Shown in pieces: positions 1 to 9,620 of a stretch of DNA of 64,000 nucleotides. Below the pieces are notes generated by a model. It was given only the letters and a program-made list of their open reading frames with translations. It was not told the DNA's origin and made no database searches. The stretch is from the NCBI RefSeq assembly GCF_004353225.1, contig NZ_CP037934.1:2666001-2730000 (forward strand), in the 5' to 3' direction. This DNA comes from Marinobacter sp. JH2. GTDB taxonomy: Bacteria; Pseudomonadota; Gammaproteobacteria; Pseudomonadales; Oleiphilaceae. Position numbers and translations under genes: made by a program. Positions within the stretch are counted from its first letter, which is position 1. Every line of letters starts with the position of its first letter.

Positions 1-396
1 CCGGTCAAGTTCGGTATCGGACTCCACGTTAAAGCAGCGTACACCGGCTTCCAGCGCCCGCTTCATTTCCCACTCTTGTTTGCCCACACCAGAGAACACC
101 ACCTTGCTGGTATCGCCGCCTGCCCGAATCACTCGCTCCAGCTCACCGGCCGAGACAATATCAAAACCGGCACCGAGCCTGGCCAAAACGTTCAGCACGG
201 CCAGATTGCTATTCGCTTTTACGGCGTAGCACACCAAGTGAGGGCGATTGCTCAGGGCGTCGTCGTAGGCCCGGTAGTGTCGCTCCAAAGTCCCCCGTGA
301 ATACACGTAAGCCGGAGTACCAAACTGCTCGACAATCCGGGCAACCGGAAGATCCTCGGCGTAAAGCTCGCCATCGCGATAATTAAAATAATCCAT
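1..396 (-). CDS. lysA: Diaminopimelate decarboxylase, N-terminal part (cut by window edge)
   Basis: This enzyme decarboxylates meso-diaminopimelate to L-lysine, the last step of lysine synthesis, in the cytoplasm with PLP. The visible 132 residues start [18 protein letters not shown] and contain [12 protein letters not shown], the family's PLP-lysine motif (YAVKAN), followed by [15 protein letters not shown]. The ATG at 396 begins at the conserved N-terminus. The rest of the gene lies outside the window. It follows lptM in the same direction, 32 bases downstream, which is the usual lptM-lysA pair of gammaproteobacteria. Confidence 0.95.
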   Translation of the reverse strand, partial: MDYFNYRDGELYAEDLPVARIVEQFGTPAYVYSRGTLERHYRAYDDALSNRPHLVCYAVKANSNLAVLNVLARLGAGFDIVSAGELERVIRAGGDTSKVVFSGVGKQEWEMKRALEAGVRCFNVESDTELDR

Positions 397-428
397 TCTT
401 TTCCTGAACTCGTTAAGTGAGGTAAACG

Positions 429-620
429 TCAACGCGTCTTTTGCTGATCATCACGGGCATCCGAATCTGTTGCCGGCTCTTTCGAGGCGATTTCGGAAGC
501 GTCTACTGCCACCGGCGCTTCCCGGTACAGTGGGCCTTTCTGTCCGCAGCCACTCACGGCGAATATGACTAGCAGACACAATGTCGCATAGCCGAACCGA
601 AGCGCTTTCATCGTCTGCAT
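429..620 (-). CDS. lptM: LPS-assembly lipoprotein LptM (YifL family)
   Basis: A 63-residue lipoprotein. It has a hydrophobic signal (LCLLVIFAV) and a lipobox [11 protein letters not shown] in which Cys25 would be lipidated. The CGQKGPLY sequence after the Cys is the hallmark of the YifL/LptM family, whose E. coli member helps LptD mature in the outer membrane. The tail is acidic and low-complexity. It sits directly upstream of lysA, as in most gammaproteobacteria. The usual divergent neighbour cyaY is absent; a PAS-GGDEF-EAL gene lies there instead. Confidence 0.85.
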   Translation of the reverse strand: MQTMKALRFGYATLCLLVIFAVSGCGQKGPLYREAPVAVDASEIASKEPATDSDARDDQQKTR

Positions 621-838
621 ACGTTTACCCTTGCGTGAATAATAGGCGAAGTATACCCGAGTCCCCTCCCGTACCGCGAGGTCACCGCCATATCAAAACA
701 ACGCCTTGGCCAAGAGGTTTTTTTCATCTGGATAGCCAGTATGATGAGGCTTTGGTCGTAACTCAGGCGAACAACCATAAGAACACTCGGTTCCGGGCGA
801 ATTCCGGCACCGCTAGATCATCATGAGGCACCCGTGCT

Positions 839-3283
839 TTGAAAGAGTTCCTGATCCAACGCTATCGCCCCGACCCTTCCGGGCCTGTCATTCACCCAAC
901 GCTGCTCCGAGTGGACGTTGACGGCCGCATCGTTCACGCGGACAGGCACGCAGAAACTATGTTCGGGTACGATGCCAGTGAACTCCCGCGGCTGTCCGTA
1001 CAACACATTCTCGCCTCTCGTCAGGATGACCCCTTCGCGCCGGCCCACCGCCACCGCCTGGCCAACGGTCAAACCGTACTGGTCACGTTCAAGCACAAAG
1101 AGGGCTTCTTCTTCACAGCATCGCTTGGTCTAAAACTCGAAACACTGCTAAGCAATCCTGAAACCAGCGCTTCCATTACTCAAAAAGACAGCCAACAAAT
1201 AGACGGTCGCTTGCTCGCGCTCGCTGAACGCAGTGCCAGCTTTGGTTTTTGGGAACTCGACGTAGCCTCCAATGACGTGTTCTGGTCTGAAGCCATGTAT
1301 CAGTTGCTAGAGCTGCGCGTGGGGACGGACCTTTCCCCCGAACAAGCGTTATTTTACTGCCAGTCCCATCAGAACCGCGTGCGAGCGTTGATTCGCCGAT
1401 GTATCCGCTCAGGCCAATCCTTCAGCATTGAGTTACCAATCATCACCAGCCAGCAGCGACTGGTAAGAGCCACACTAACCGGCCGCGCACTAAAAAGTGG
1501 CGAGCGAGCGCACCGAATAGGCGGTGTGCTTGTCAATCATAGCTCTGCCATGTACCACGACGAGCAAAAACAACAAGCTCAACGCCTGCTCGAAGCCATG
1601 ACAACCGCCACTCCTGACCTGGTGGTAGCGATCGACACGAATTTTGACTTACTGCATTTCAATGCCGTTTGGGAGCAGCAATTCAGAACCGCCTTCGACC
1701 TGGATCCTCAGCCCGGAGACAACCTAAAAGCGCTCCTCAAGGGCTTCCCCAATGAACGTCGCCTGATGGAAAGTTTGTGGCAGAAAGCGTTCGAACGTGA
1801 ACACTTCATCGCCGAGATGCCACTATTCAGTGACGGAGCGTCGTCCACTTTATTCGAGCTTCATTTTCAGCAAATCCGCAACGATAACGGCGAAGTTGTT
1901 GGTGCCGTGCGTATTGCTAGAGACATTAGCTGTGGCGCTCTGGAAAACAGTGGTGGTGATCATCGCATGCGTCATGATCCGATCACGGGTCTAATGAACC
2001 GCCGCGCTTTCAGTGTCCATCTTGAGCGCGCCATTAGTCATCGTCATAAACGCCAGCAGGTCGATAGTCTGTTGTTTCTCGACATTGACGATTTTGACAG
2101 TTTCAGCGAGATCGCTGACACGGGAACCTGTGACCGCTACCTGCGTGAATTGGCCAGCACACTGAATCTACGAGTACGAAAGCGTGACGCACTCGCGCGT
2201 TTGGGCGGAGATACCTTTGCCTTATTTATCGAAAACTGCCCGGAATCCCGCGCGCGGAGAATTGCCGATGAAGTCCGAGAGCAAATCGCTCAGTTTCAAT
2301 TCGAATGGCAGGGAACCGTACTTCAAACAACCGTCAGCGGCGGCTTGCTCGTCATTGACAAAGATGCCCCGGAACAACCCGACATACTCCTGAGCCAAGC
2401 TGCCGATTTATGCCACACCGCGAAGACTTCCGGCCGGGACCGGATTCACACCGCGCATGCTTTACCGACAGAAAAGGACAACGACAGCGGGAGCGAGCGG
2501 CGATTACAACAGCTACGTCAGGCGCTGGACGATGAAGCTTTGGTGTTGGAGTTCCAGGCTCTGAAACCCGTGGCCAGTGTGACCTGGGGCGATCACATCG
2601 AAATTTTATGTCGCATACCAGCTGGCCCGAACAACGATCCACTCAAACCCGAGCACTTTCTGCCGGTGGCCGAACGCTACGACTTGGCCAAAATGTTGGA
2701 TCGGCAGGTTATCCGGCAAACTCTAGCCTGGCTCAGCCAACATCGTTTGCTGGTGCCTCGCCTGAAATATTGCGGCTTCAACCTGTCTCTGGCTTCGGTT
2801 CTGGATGACACTTTTACCGATTTTATGGAACACGCTGTCGCTATGACGCCCTTTGCCGCCAGTTGCTTTTATCTGGAGATTCGGGAATCCCACGCGACGC
2901 GGTATCCCGACGAAGTTGCAGTTCTTTGTGACGCCCTGCATCAGATCGGATGCCGAGTGGCACTGGAAGGTGCGGGAGCCTCGGTGGAAAGCTACAGTCT
3001 GGCAGCAAATCTCCCCGTTGATATCATCAAACTCGACAAGCGGGTGATGCATCAGCTGGAGAGTGACCCAGTTCAACAGATCATGGTAGATGCTCTACAC
3101 CGAATTGCCGAAACTACGGGTAAAGAAACCGTTGCCACTTTTATCGAGAGCGACGAAACCCTTCGAAAAGTACGCTCACTGGGCATTCATTTCGGGCAGG
3201 GCTACCGGCTGGCACGACCTCAACCTCTGGAAGATCTCACGCCCGCAGTGGTGGAGTTAAGCACCGGGCGAATTGGAGGGTAA
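839..3283 (+). CDS. PAS-PAS-PAS-GGDEF-EAL protein with degenerate catalytic motifs
   Basis: An 814-residue protein of the cyclic-di-GMP signalling class. PAS-like stretches lie at about residues 20-100, 125-240 and 245-365, a GGDEF domain at about 375-545 and an EAL domain at about 550-805. The GGDEF signature reads RLGGDTF. In the EAL domain the usual YYQP is EFQA, EITES reads EIRES, and the DDFGTG metal loop reads EGAGAS, so phosphodiesterase activity is doubtful. The first possible start is TTG at 839, because an in-frame stop lies at 824-826. A GAGG about ten bases upstream is a possible ribosome site. The likely role is a c-di-GMP or nucleotide-binding sensor rather than an enzyme (inference). 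Confidence 0.85.
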   Translation: MKEFLIQRYRPDPSGPVIHPTLLRVDVDGRIVHADRHAETMFGYDASELPRLSVQHILASRQDDPFAPAHRHRLANGQTVLVTFKHKEGFFFTASLGLKLETLLSNPETSASITQKDSQQIDGRLLALAERSASFGFWELDVASNDVFWSEAMYQLLELRVGTDLSPEQALFYCQSHQNRVRALIRRCIRSGQSFSIELPIITSQQRLVRATLTGRALKSGERAHRIGGVLVNHSSAMYHDEQKQQAQRLLEAMTTATPDLVVAIDTNFDLLHFNAVWEQQFRTAFDLDPQPGDNLKALLKGFPNERRLMESLWQKAFEREHFIAEMPLFSDGASSTLFELHFQQIRNDNGEVVGAVRIARDISCGALENSGGDHRMRHDPITGLMNRRAFSVHLERAISHRHKRQQVDSLLFLDIDDFDSFSEIADTGTCDRYLRELASTLNLRVRKRDALARLGGDTFALFIENCPESRARRIADEVREQIAQFQFEWQGTVLQTTVSGGLLVIDKDAPEQPDILLSQAADLCHTAKTSGRDRIHTAHALPTEKDNDSGSERRLQQLRQALDDEALVLEFQALKPVASVTWGDHIEILCRIPAGPNNDPLKPEHFLPVAERYDLAKMLDRQVIRQTLAWLSQHRLLVPRLKYCGFNLSLASVLDDTFTDFMEHAVAMTPFAASCFYLEIRESHATRYPDEVAVLCDALHQIGCRVALEGAGASVESYSLAANLPVDIIKLDKRVMHQLESDPVQQIMVDALHRIAETTGKETVATFIESDETLRKVRSLGIHFGQGYRLARPQPLEDLTPAVVELSTGRIGG

Positions 3284-3318
3284 TGGAATACCGGCCCCCA
3301 ATGGGCGCCGGCATTCCA
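3284..3318. terminator. Hairpin between convergent GGDEF-EAL gene and argH
   Basis: TGGAATACCGGC (3284-3295) pairs with GCCGGCATTCCA (3307-3318), with one mismatch. It lies just past the stop of the GGDEF-EAL gene and 16 bases beyond the argH stop. It could terminate both transcripts. There is no long T-run on either side, so it may also be only an mRNA-end stabiliser. Confidence 0.55.
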
Positions 3319-3333
3319 TCAGACACTTGTGCG

Positions 3334-4740
3334 TTAAAGCGCAGATCTGGCACGGGCAACCGCTGCCAGCACCTGATTCGGCGCCGTACCACCCAAGTGG
3401 TCACGAGCTTGTACTGAGCCATCCAGTGTCAGCACTTCAAATACATCTTCGCCGATAACATCAGAGAACTGCTGAAGTTCTTCCAGCGTCATTTCCGACA
3501 GGTCGCGGTTTTCAGCAACGCCAAACGCCACAGACTTACCGACAATTTCATGAGCATCGCGGAACGGCACGCCTTTTTTGACCAGGTAATCCGCCAAATC
3601 CGTCGCCGTTGAGAAGCCACGTTTGGCTGCCACTCGCATGTTGTCCGCTTTCGCCTTGATCGCCGGAATCATATCGGCATAAGCCTTCAGGCAGCCTTTA
3701 ATCGTATCCACGGTATCAAACAGAGGTTCTTTATCTTCCTGATTATCCTTGTTGTAAGCCAACGGCTGGCTCTTCATCAGGGTCAACAGGCTGATCAGAT
3801 GGCCGTTCACCCGGCCGGTCTTGCCACGCACCAATTCCGGAACGTCCGGATTCTTTTTCTGCGGCATGATGGACGAACCGGTGCAAAAACGGTCAGGAAG
3901 ATCGATGAAATCAAACTGGGCCGATGTCCACAACACCAATTCTTCACTGAAACGCGACAGGTGCGTCATCAACAAGGACGCAAAGCTGCAGAATTCGATA
4001 GCGAAATCCCGGTCACTGACTGAGTCCAGCGAGTTTTCGGAGGCACGGTCAAAGCCCAACAGTTCCGCCGTCATGTTGCGATCGATCGGGTAGGTGGTGC
4101 CCGCCAGCGCCGCCGCGCCCAACGGCATAACGTTCACTCGCTTGCGGCAGTCCTGCAGGCGCTCGGCATCCCGAACCAGCATTTCGTACCAAGCCAGAAG
4201 ATGATGGCCAAAGGTGACTGGCTGGGCAGTTTGCAGGTGGGTAAAGCCCGGCATGATGGTAGCGGCTTCGCGCTCCGCCAGATCCAGCAACCCAGCTCTC
4301 AGTCGCGTTAACTCTTCAGCAATAGCATCAATTTCATCGCGCAGGTACAGGCGAATATCGGTAGCCACCTGATCATTCCGGCTACGGCCGGTGTGCAGTT
4401 TCTTACCGGTAATACCAATGCGTTCGGTGAGTTTGGCTTCGATGTTCATATGCACATCTTCGAGACTCACAGACCACTCAAAACGACCGGCTTCGATGTC
4501 TTCCTTAACGCCCTTCAAGCCTTCGATGATTTGGTCGCGCTCGGCGTCGGTCAGCACACCTACTTTGGCCAACATGGTGGCGTGGGCGATGGAGCCGGTA
4601 ATATCATGGTGGTAAAGACGCTGATCAAAACCCACCGATGCCGTGAAGCGTTCAACGAAGGCATCGGTCGGCTCACTGAAGCGGCCGCCCCAAGGTTTTT
4701 CGGAGGATGTGGTCTGGTCAGGTTTTTTCTGATCCGTCAT
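3334..4740 (-). CDS. argH: Argininosuccinate lyase
   Basis: Splits argininosuccinate into arginine and fumarate, the last step of arginine synthesis, as a cytoplasmic homotetramer. The 468 residues match the family length. They carry the fumarase-superfamily signature [16 protein letters not shown], whose serine is the catalytic residue, and the substrate loop [13 protein letters not shown]. The ATG at 4740 opens a typical leader ahead of [16 protein letters not shown]. It is divergent from algZ, the same arrangement as argH-algZ in Pseudomonas. Confidence 0.97.
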   Translation of the reverse strand: MTDQKKPDQTTSSEKPWGGRFSEPTDAFVERFTASVGFDQRLYHHDITGSIAHATMLAKVGVLTDAERDQIIEGLKGVKEDIEAGRFEWSVSLEDVHMNIEAKLTERIGITGKKLHTGRSRNDQVATDIRLYLRDEIDAIAEELTRLRAGLLDLAEREAATIMPGFTHLQTAQPVTFGHHLLAWYEMLVRDAERLQDCRKRVNVMPLGAAALAGTTYPIDRNMTAELLGFDRASENSLDSVSDRDFAIEFCSFASLLMTHLSRFSEELVLWTSAQFDFIDLPDRFCTGSSIMPQKKNPDVPELVRGKTGRVNGHLISLLTLMKSQPLAYNKDNQEDKEPLFDTVDTIKGCLKAYADMIPAIKAKADNMRVAAKRGFSTATDLADYLVKKGVPFRDAHEIVGKSVAFGVAENRDLSEMTLEELQQFSDVIGEDVFEVLTLDGSVQARDHLGGTAPNQVLAAVARARSAL

Positions 4741-4841
4741 GGTCTATCTTTCCTGCTGATAGCCCGGCTATCATCACGCCGGCCGTGGGTACATGAAATT
4801 TTGGGCAGTATAACATTCCGACCCGGGTTAAGGAGACTTCC

Positions 4842-5903
4842 CTGAAACCGAGCAATGCCTCACCAGCTTCAAGCACGGCCAGCTTTTTCGTACCCGACTT
4901 ATGCCGGGTACGAGCGGTGTTCATGCTGTTGGTTACCAGCGAGCTGTTGGTATTGGTGCTTGCCATCGTGCAAGCCGAACGGAGCTGGATCGATTGGAAC
5001 TATTTCGGCCTGCTGTCGCTATTCGTGCAATGGACCACGCTCACCAGTACCGCACTAATCTGTTTACTCCGGCCCTGGCTGGCCCGCCGGAGTGTTGCTC
5101 ACGCGACTGTCGTGATTGTCAGCATTGTGCTGCTTGACGTGCTGATTTTCAGTTTATTCGCCGACAGTGTTCTGCACCCGGACCATACCCTCACGCCGTG
5201 GCAAAGCATTGCCAAGAAACTCCTGCTGGCGCTACTGATTTCACTTATGGTACTCCGGTATTTCTACCTGCAATTCCAGTGGCAACAGCAAACCGAGGCA
5301 GAGATGCAGGCAAGACTCACGTCACTGCAGGCCAGGATCCAACCCCACTTTCTGTTCAATAGCATGAATACCATCGCCAGCCTGATCGCCAGCAACCCAG
5401 ACCGGGCGGAAGAGGCGGTTCTGGATTTGTCAGAGCTGTTTCGCGCCAGCCTTCGCACGGACGACCAATTGGTGCCGCTGAAACGAGAGCTGGAGCTGTG
5501 CAAACGCTATTTAGCCATCGAAACGTTACGATTGGGGGACCGACTAACCCTTGAATGGCAGATACAAACCGGCCTAGAGCACCAGGCCATCCCCCCGTTG
5601 ACTCTGCAACCGCTGGTGGAGAACGCTATCTACCACGGCATTCAACCCCGGGCGACCGGAGGCACCGTTCGCATTCAAGCCTACGCAAAGGGTAATTTCG
5701 TGTATTTGATGGTGCAAAACCCCAAACCAGATACCGAACAACAACAGCATCAGGGCAACCGGGTCGCCCTGACCAATACCCGGGCCCGCCTGCGCGCCCT
5801 GTTTGGCGAACCTGCCATACTTAAGCAGAGCCAGCAGAGCGACACCTACACCGTCACACTGCGCCTGCCGCGCCGGACGGCCAATCAACAGAGCCAACGT
5901 TAA
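4842..5903 (+). CDS. algZ: LytS/AlgZ-type sensor histidine kinase, probable CTG start
   Basis: A membrane sensor kinase that pairs with AlgR. It has four hydrophobic segments in the first ~130 residues, then the His_kinase motif QARIQPHFLFNSMNTIASLI with the predicted phospho-His, then an ATPase-type domain (LTLQPLVENAIYHGI). The first ATG/GTG/TTG start in frame is GTG 4917. However, the frame stays open upstream and reads FFVPDLCRVRAVF, which resembles the conserved AlgZ N-terminus. A perfect AAGGAG at 4830-4835 sits six bases before CTG 4842, in the same frame. I therefore place the start at CTG 4842 (353 residues). Kinase identity is sure; the start codon is an inference. Confidence 0.8.
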   Translation: MKPSNASPASSTASFFVPDLCRVRAVFMLLVTSELLVLVLAIVQAERSWIDWNYFGLLSLFVQWTTLTSTALICLLRPWLARRSVAHATVVIVSIVLLDVLIFSLFADSVLHPDHTLTPWQSIAKKLLLALLISLMVLRYFYLQFQWQQQTEAEMQARLTSLQARIQPHFLFNSMNTIASLIASNPDRAEEAVLDLSELFRASLRTDDQLVPLKRELELCKRYLAIETLRLGDRLTLEWQIQTGLEHQAIPPLTLQPLVENAIYHGIQPRATGGTVRIQAYAKGNFVYLMVQNPKPDTEQQQHQGNRVALTNTRARLRALFGEPAILKQSQQSDTYTVTLRLPRRTANQQSQR

Positions 5904-5918
5904 AGATACAGGGTCATC

Positions 5919-6674
5919 ATGAGTACAGCACTACAGCGCATCCTCATCGCTGACGACGAACCGCTTGCGCGCCAACGCATACAGCGCCTATTAGAGGCCC
6001 AAAGTGACTATCAGGTATGTGGTGAAGCCGCCGATGGCAACGACACGCTCCATAAGGTCGCAGAACTTGAGCCTGACATCGTATTGCTGGACATTCGCAT
6101 GCCGGGGCTGGACGGCATGCAGACGGCCGAAAAACTAAGCCAATTGAACAACCCGCCGGCCATCATTTTCTGCACCGCCTATGATCATTACGCCATTCAG
6201 GCCTTTGAGGTGCACGCCGTCGCTTACTTGCTAAAGCCTGTACGGCGCGAGGCCCTGGCAGACGCTCTGGCCCGAGCGGGGAAGATCAACCGGGTACAGC
6301 TTCAGGCGTTAAACCGCGAACCGGAAACAACCGGTGAACAGATTGCTGTTCGTACCCATCGTGGCACCGAATTAATAGAGTTGGCGGATATTCACTACTG
6401 CGAGGCTGACCAGAAGTACGTCACCCTCCACCATAGCCGCGGTGAAACCGTGTGTGACTACACCCTGAAAGAACTGGAACAGGCCTACCCCGAACAGCTG
6501 TTGCGCATCCACCGGCACACGCTGGTGGGCGCGCGTTTTATTCAAGCACTGCGGCGCACCGCCGATGGCCAGAACGAGTTGGAACTGCGAGGCGTAGCCA
6601 ACCCGCTCGCAGTCAGCCGCAGGCACGCCAGTTCGGTACGCCAGTGGTTGCAGGAGCACCAGCCCTCCCCCTGA
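5919..6674 (+). CDS. algR: LytTR-family response regulator AlgR
   Basis: A 251-residue DNA-binding response regulator. It has an N-terminal receiver with ADDEPLARQRI, the phospho-acceptor region IVLLDIRMPGLDGMQ, and the switch lysine in AYLLKPV. A C-terminal LytTR domain follows (IHYCEADQKYVTLHHSRGE, then LLRIHRHTLVG). It begins 15 bases after algZ and so is co-transcribed with it. In Pseudomonas, AlgR controls alginate, pili and other virulence traits. The regulon here is unknown, and no alginate synthesis genes are in the window. Confidence 0.93.
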   Translation: MSTALQRILIADDEPLARQRIQRLLEAQSDYQVCGEAADGNDTLHKVAELEPDIVLLDIRMPGLDGMQTAEKLSQLNNPPAIIFCTAYDHYAIQAFEVHAVAYLLKPVRREALADALARAGKINRVQLQALNREPETTGEQIAVRTHRGTELIELADIHYCEADQKYVTLHHSRGETVCDYTLKELEQAYPEQLLRIHRHTLVGARFIQALRRTADGQNELELRGVANPLAVSRRHASSVRQWLQEHQPSP

Positions 6675-6684
6675 CGGGGTGCTC
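6654..6684 (+). terminator. Hairpin at the algR stop
   Basis: GAGCACC (6654-6660) pairs with GGTGCTC (6678-6684) around a 17-base loop. The hairpin brackets the algR stop codon at 6672-6674. No T-run follows, so termination is uncertain; it may only reduce read-through into hemC. Confidence 0.3.
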
Positions 6685-6782
6685 GAAATACCCAAAAGAG
6701 GTACATCCAGGCACCTTACGGGACTTTTCTAATCTCTCAAGGTAACCTTGTAGATACATTTTTCTCAACGACAGTGAGTGCA

Positions 6783-7724
6783 ATGTCCAAACGTATTCTT
6801 CGCATCGCAACCCGCAGCAGTGCCCTGGCATTGTGGCAGGCAGAATTCATCAAGTCCGAGCTGGAAAGACTTCACAGTCATATCGCCGTCGAACTGATCA
6901 AAATCAAGACTCAAGGCGACAAAATCCTTGATGTGCCTTTGGCGAAAATTGGCGGCAAAGGCCTGTTCGTCAAAGAGCTGGAAGAAGCCATGCTGGACGG
7001 CCGCGCCGACTTGGCCGTGCACTCCATGAAAGACGTACCGATGGAATTCCCTGAAGGTCTTGGCCTGGTCGCCATTTGCGAGCGTGAAGATCCCACCGAT
7101 GCTTTCATCAGCAACCACTACGCCAATATTGACGCACTGCCTGCTGGCGCGGTGGTCGGAACCGCGAGCCTGCGACGGGAAGCGCAGATTCGCGCCAACC
7201 GCCCGGACCTCGAAATTAAAGTGCTTCGGGGCAACGTCAACACCCGTTTGGCCAAGCTTGATGCCGGTGACTATGACGCCATCATCCTGGCAAGCTCCGG
7301 CTTGAAGCGTCTTGGTTTCAGCGACCGCATCCGGTACTGCCTGCCCGATACCTTTTGCCTACCGGCCGTCGGTCAGGGCGCGCTCGGTATTGAATGTCGC
7401 TTGAGCGACAACGAACTACGGGAACTGCTGGACCCTCTGAATCACGCTGATTCTGCCGACCGCGTTAAAGCAGAGCGCGCTATGAACCGCCGTTTGGAAG
7501 GCGGCTGCCAGGTACCCATCGCGGCGTACGCGCTGCTGGAAGACGACGACACATTATGGCTTCGCGGCTTGGTCGGTTCAGTAGATGGCACGCAAATTCT
7601 TCGGGTTGAAGGACGCGCGCCGAGAGCGGAAGGCGAGCGCTTGGGCCGTGAGTTGGCTGAGCAACTTTTGGGCATGGGTGCAGATAAAGTGTTGGCTGAA
7701 GTGTATGGCCACACCCCAACCTGA
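6783..7724 (+). CDS. hemC: Porphobilinogen deaminase (hydroxymethylbilane synthase)
   Basis: Joins four porphobilinogen molecules into hydroxymethylbilane in haem synthesis, using a dipyrromethane cofactor bound to a Cys. The cofactor site is visible as [13 protein letters not shown]. The catalytic region includes VHSMKDVP, and [10 protein letters not shown] is the conserved phosphate-binding stretch. The ATG at 6783 ([19 protein letters not shown]) fits family starts better than the in-frame GTG at 6774. The 3' end overlaps hemD by 20 bases, so the two are translationally coupled. Confidence 0.96.
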   Translation: MSKRILRIATRSSALALWQAEFIKSELERLHSHIAVELIKIKTQGDKILDVPLAKIGGKGLFVKELEEAMLDGRADLAVHSMKDVPMEFPEGLGLVAICEREDPTDAFISNHYANIDALPAGAVVGTASLRREAQIRANRPDLEIKVLRGNVNTRLAKLDAGDYDAIILASSGLKRLGFSDRIRYCLPDTFCLPAVGQGALGIECRLSDNELRELLDPLNHADSADRVKAERAMNRRLEGGCQVPIAAYALLEDDDTLWLRGLVGSVDGTQILRVEGRAPRAEGERLGRELAEQLLGMGADKVLAEVYGHTPT

Positions 7725-8508
7725 TCGTCAGCAGGGTCGCCCCGACTTGGCGAGTCGCCGTGTTTTGATTTGCCGGCCGGAACCAGAAGCCTCGCGACTG
7801 GCCGAGGCATTCCGTGCCGCCGGCGCTGAATGCCGAACCCTGCCGTTGCTGGTCAGGGAGCCGTTGCCTGAGACGCCCGAACAGCGCACGCTGCTGCAGG
7901 AACTGGATAACTTCAGCCACGTCATTGCCGTCAGTCCTTTTGCGGCCAACCTGTTACTCAACCACATTGACAACTGGTGGCCTCAAGTTCCACTGGGCCT
8001 GCAATGGTACGGCGTGGGTTCTGGCACGTCTTCGGTCTTTGCCCGCCACGGTCTGAAAGCACGCCAGCCCAAGCAAGGCTGGACCAGCGAAGCTTTACTT
8101 GAGCTTCCCTCTCTGCAAAGTCTGGCAGGAGACAAGGTTTTGTTGGCTCGGGGCGAGCAAGGCCGGGAGCTCATTCGCCAGACCTTGGAGCAGCGAGGTG
8201 CGAAAGTCTCCGTTATGCCACTGTACCGACGGGCTCAGCCGTACTATCCTCCAGAGCAGGTAGACGAGATTTTTGGCGATTTCCGGCCTGAAGTGATTGT
8301 TGCGCTTTCCGGAGAAACCCTGAACAATCTCAATGCACTTGCGCCTGATTACCACGCCAGCTTGCACCGTACTCTGGTGGTGGTTCCGGCCGAACGAGTA
8401 GCTCAGCAGGCCGAGGAAGCTGGATTCCGAAACCTGGTCGTCCCTAACGGTTTAGACGATCAAAACCTGGTAACCAGTGTCGCGTCAACGCTTGCAGCGA
8501 GAAGCTAA
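7705..8508 (+). CDS. hemD: Uroporphyrinogen-III synthase
   Basis: Cyclises hydroxymethylbilane to uroporphyrinogen III. The start is the ATG at 7705, inside the end of hemC, giving 267 residues, close to the usual 250-270. The sequence shows the loosely conserved HemD fold: [20 protein letters not shown] at the N-terminus, [15 protein letters not shown], and [15 protein letters not shown] in the second lobe. The frame extends upstream to 7585, but that part lies within hemC and would not be translated. Position after hemC and before hemX supports the call. Confidence 0.9.
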   Translation: MATPQPDRQQGRPDLASRRVLICRPEPEASRLAEAFRAAGAECRTLPLLVREPLPETPEQRTLLQELDNFSHVIAVSPFAANLLLNHIDNWWPQVPLGLQWYGVGSGTSSVFARHGLKARQPKQGWTSEALLELPSLQSLAGDKVLLARGEQGRELIRQTLEQRGAKVSVMPLYRRAQPYYPPEQVDEIFGDFRPEVIVALSGETLNNLNALAPDYHASLHRTLVVVPAERVAQQAEEAGFRNLVVPNGLDDQNLVTSVASTLAARS

Positions 8509-8531
8509 CAACAACGGATAACCGAGTAAGG

Positions 8532-9620
8532 ATGCCCGTGACTGAGACAACGAACCAATTGCCCGCCCCGGTTGAAGAAACCGACACCCAAAAACCGCGC
8601 CTTTGGCCTGTCTGGATCATTGCCATCGTTGCCTTGATTCTTGTGATTTTGCTTGCCCTTTGGAACTGGCAACAATGGAACAGGCAAAACAGCAGCCTGC
8701 AGGCGCTGCAGAATCTCAAACAAGACACCGAACAACTCGAGAACCTCTATGGCAGTCGTGGCAGCGAGCAAAGCCAGCGCATTCAAACCCTTGAAAGCAA
8801 ACTAGCAGAACAACGCGAGTTGATTGCCACCCAACAACGGCAAATCGACCACAACGCTCGGGAACTGTTGGAAGCGGGCAACCGCACTCGCACCGACTGG
8901 CTGTTGGCGGAAGCTGAATACCTGCTGCGTGTGGGCAACCAGCGCCTGATGATTGAAAAAGACATTCGCGGTGCGCTGTCCGCGCTGGAGTCCGCCGATG
9001 AAGTGTTGGCAGAATCCGATGACATCGGTGTATACCCGGTTCGCGAACAACTGGCCAAAGAAATTCTGGCCCTCAAGAGTATCCAGGGCGTGGATCGCAC
9101 CGGTTTATACCTGAAGCTCGAAGCAGCTATTGCCAGCGTGGGCGAATTGACGACTCAAGCACTGATTCACGATCAGGCGCCGGGTTTTAATCGGACCGAA
9201 GACACCAACGCCCCTGAAGATGGCAGCAACCTATTTACCCGGGGCTGGAACCGCTTCGTGAGCACCCTCAAAGACGTCGTCGTCGTGCGCCGTATGGATG
9301 AAACGGTCAAACCCTTGATGTCCCCGGACCAAAGCGCCTGGGCTCGCTTAAATCTGCAACTCATGTTGGAAGAAGCTGAAATGGCCGTACTTCGGGGCAA
9401 CCAGACGCTTTACGAGCGCGCCCTCGAAAAAGCCCGACGCACCGTCAACGAATGGTACGACTCAAGCAATCCGGCCGTCCAAGGCTTGTCTGACATACTT
9501 ACTGAGCTGGCCGATAAACATGTAGACCCCAAATTGCCGGATGTCAGCCAATCGCTCGGATTGCTTAAAGAACGCCTGGCCGGCCGACTGGCAACGAACA
9601 GCGAAGGTAACGATTCATGA
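8532..9620 (+). CDS. hemX: HemX-family membrane protein
   Basis: A 362-residue protein with one N-terminal transmembrane helix (about residues 20-43, VWIIAIVALILVILLALW). A coiled-coil region rich in Gln and Glu follows (about 50-115), then a helical periplasmic domain. The family was named for uroporphyrinogen-III methyltransferase, but that activity is not supported for these proteins. The methylase domain is missing, so I call it only HemX. It starts 23 bases after hemD and overlaps hemY by four bases. Confidence 0.88.
   Translation: MPVTETTNQLPAPVEETDTQKPRLWPVWIIAIVALILVILLALWNWQQWNRQNSSLQALQNLKQDTEQLENLYGSRGSEQSQRIQTLESKLAEQRELIATQQRQIDHNARELLEAGNRTRTDWLLAEAEYLLRVGNQRLMIEKDIRGALSALESADEVLAESDDIGVYPVREQLAKEILALKSIQGVDRTGLYLKLEAAIASVGELTTQALIHDQAPGFNRTEDTNAPEDGSNLFTRGWNRFVSTLKDVVVVRRMDETVKPLMSPDQSAWARLNLQLMLEEAEMAVLRGNQTLYERALEKARRTVNEWYDSSNPAVQGLSDILTELADKHVDPKLPDVSQSLGLLKERLAGRLATNSEGNDS

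Noticed and set aside
4855..5058. ATG at 4855 as a separate small gene before algZ
   Set aside because: It is out of frame with algZ and overlaps it; the algZ frame there encodes conserved residues.
6774..6782. GTG 6774 as the hemC start
   Set aside because: The ATG at 6783 gives the family-typical N-terminus; the extra three residues are not needed.
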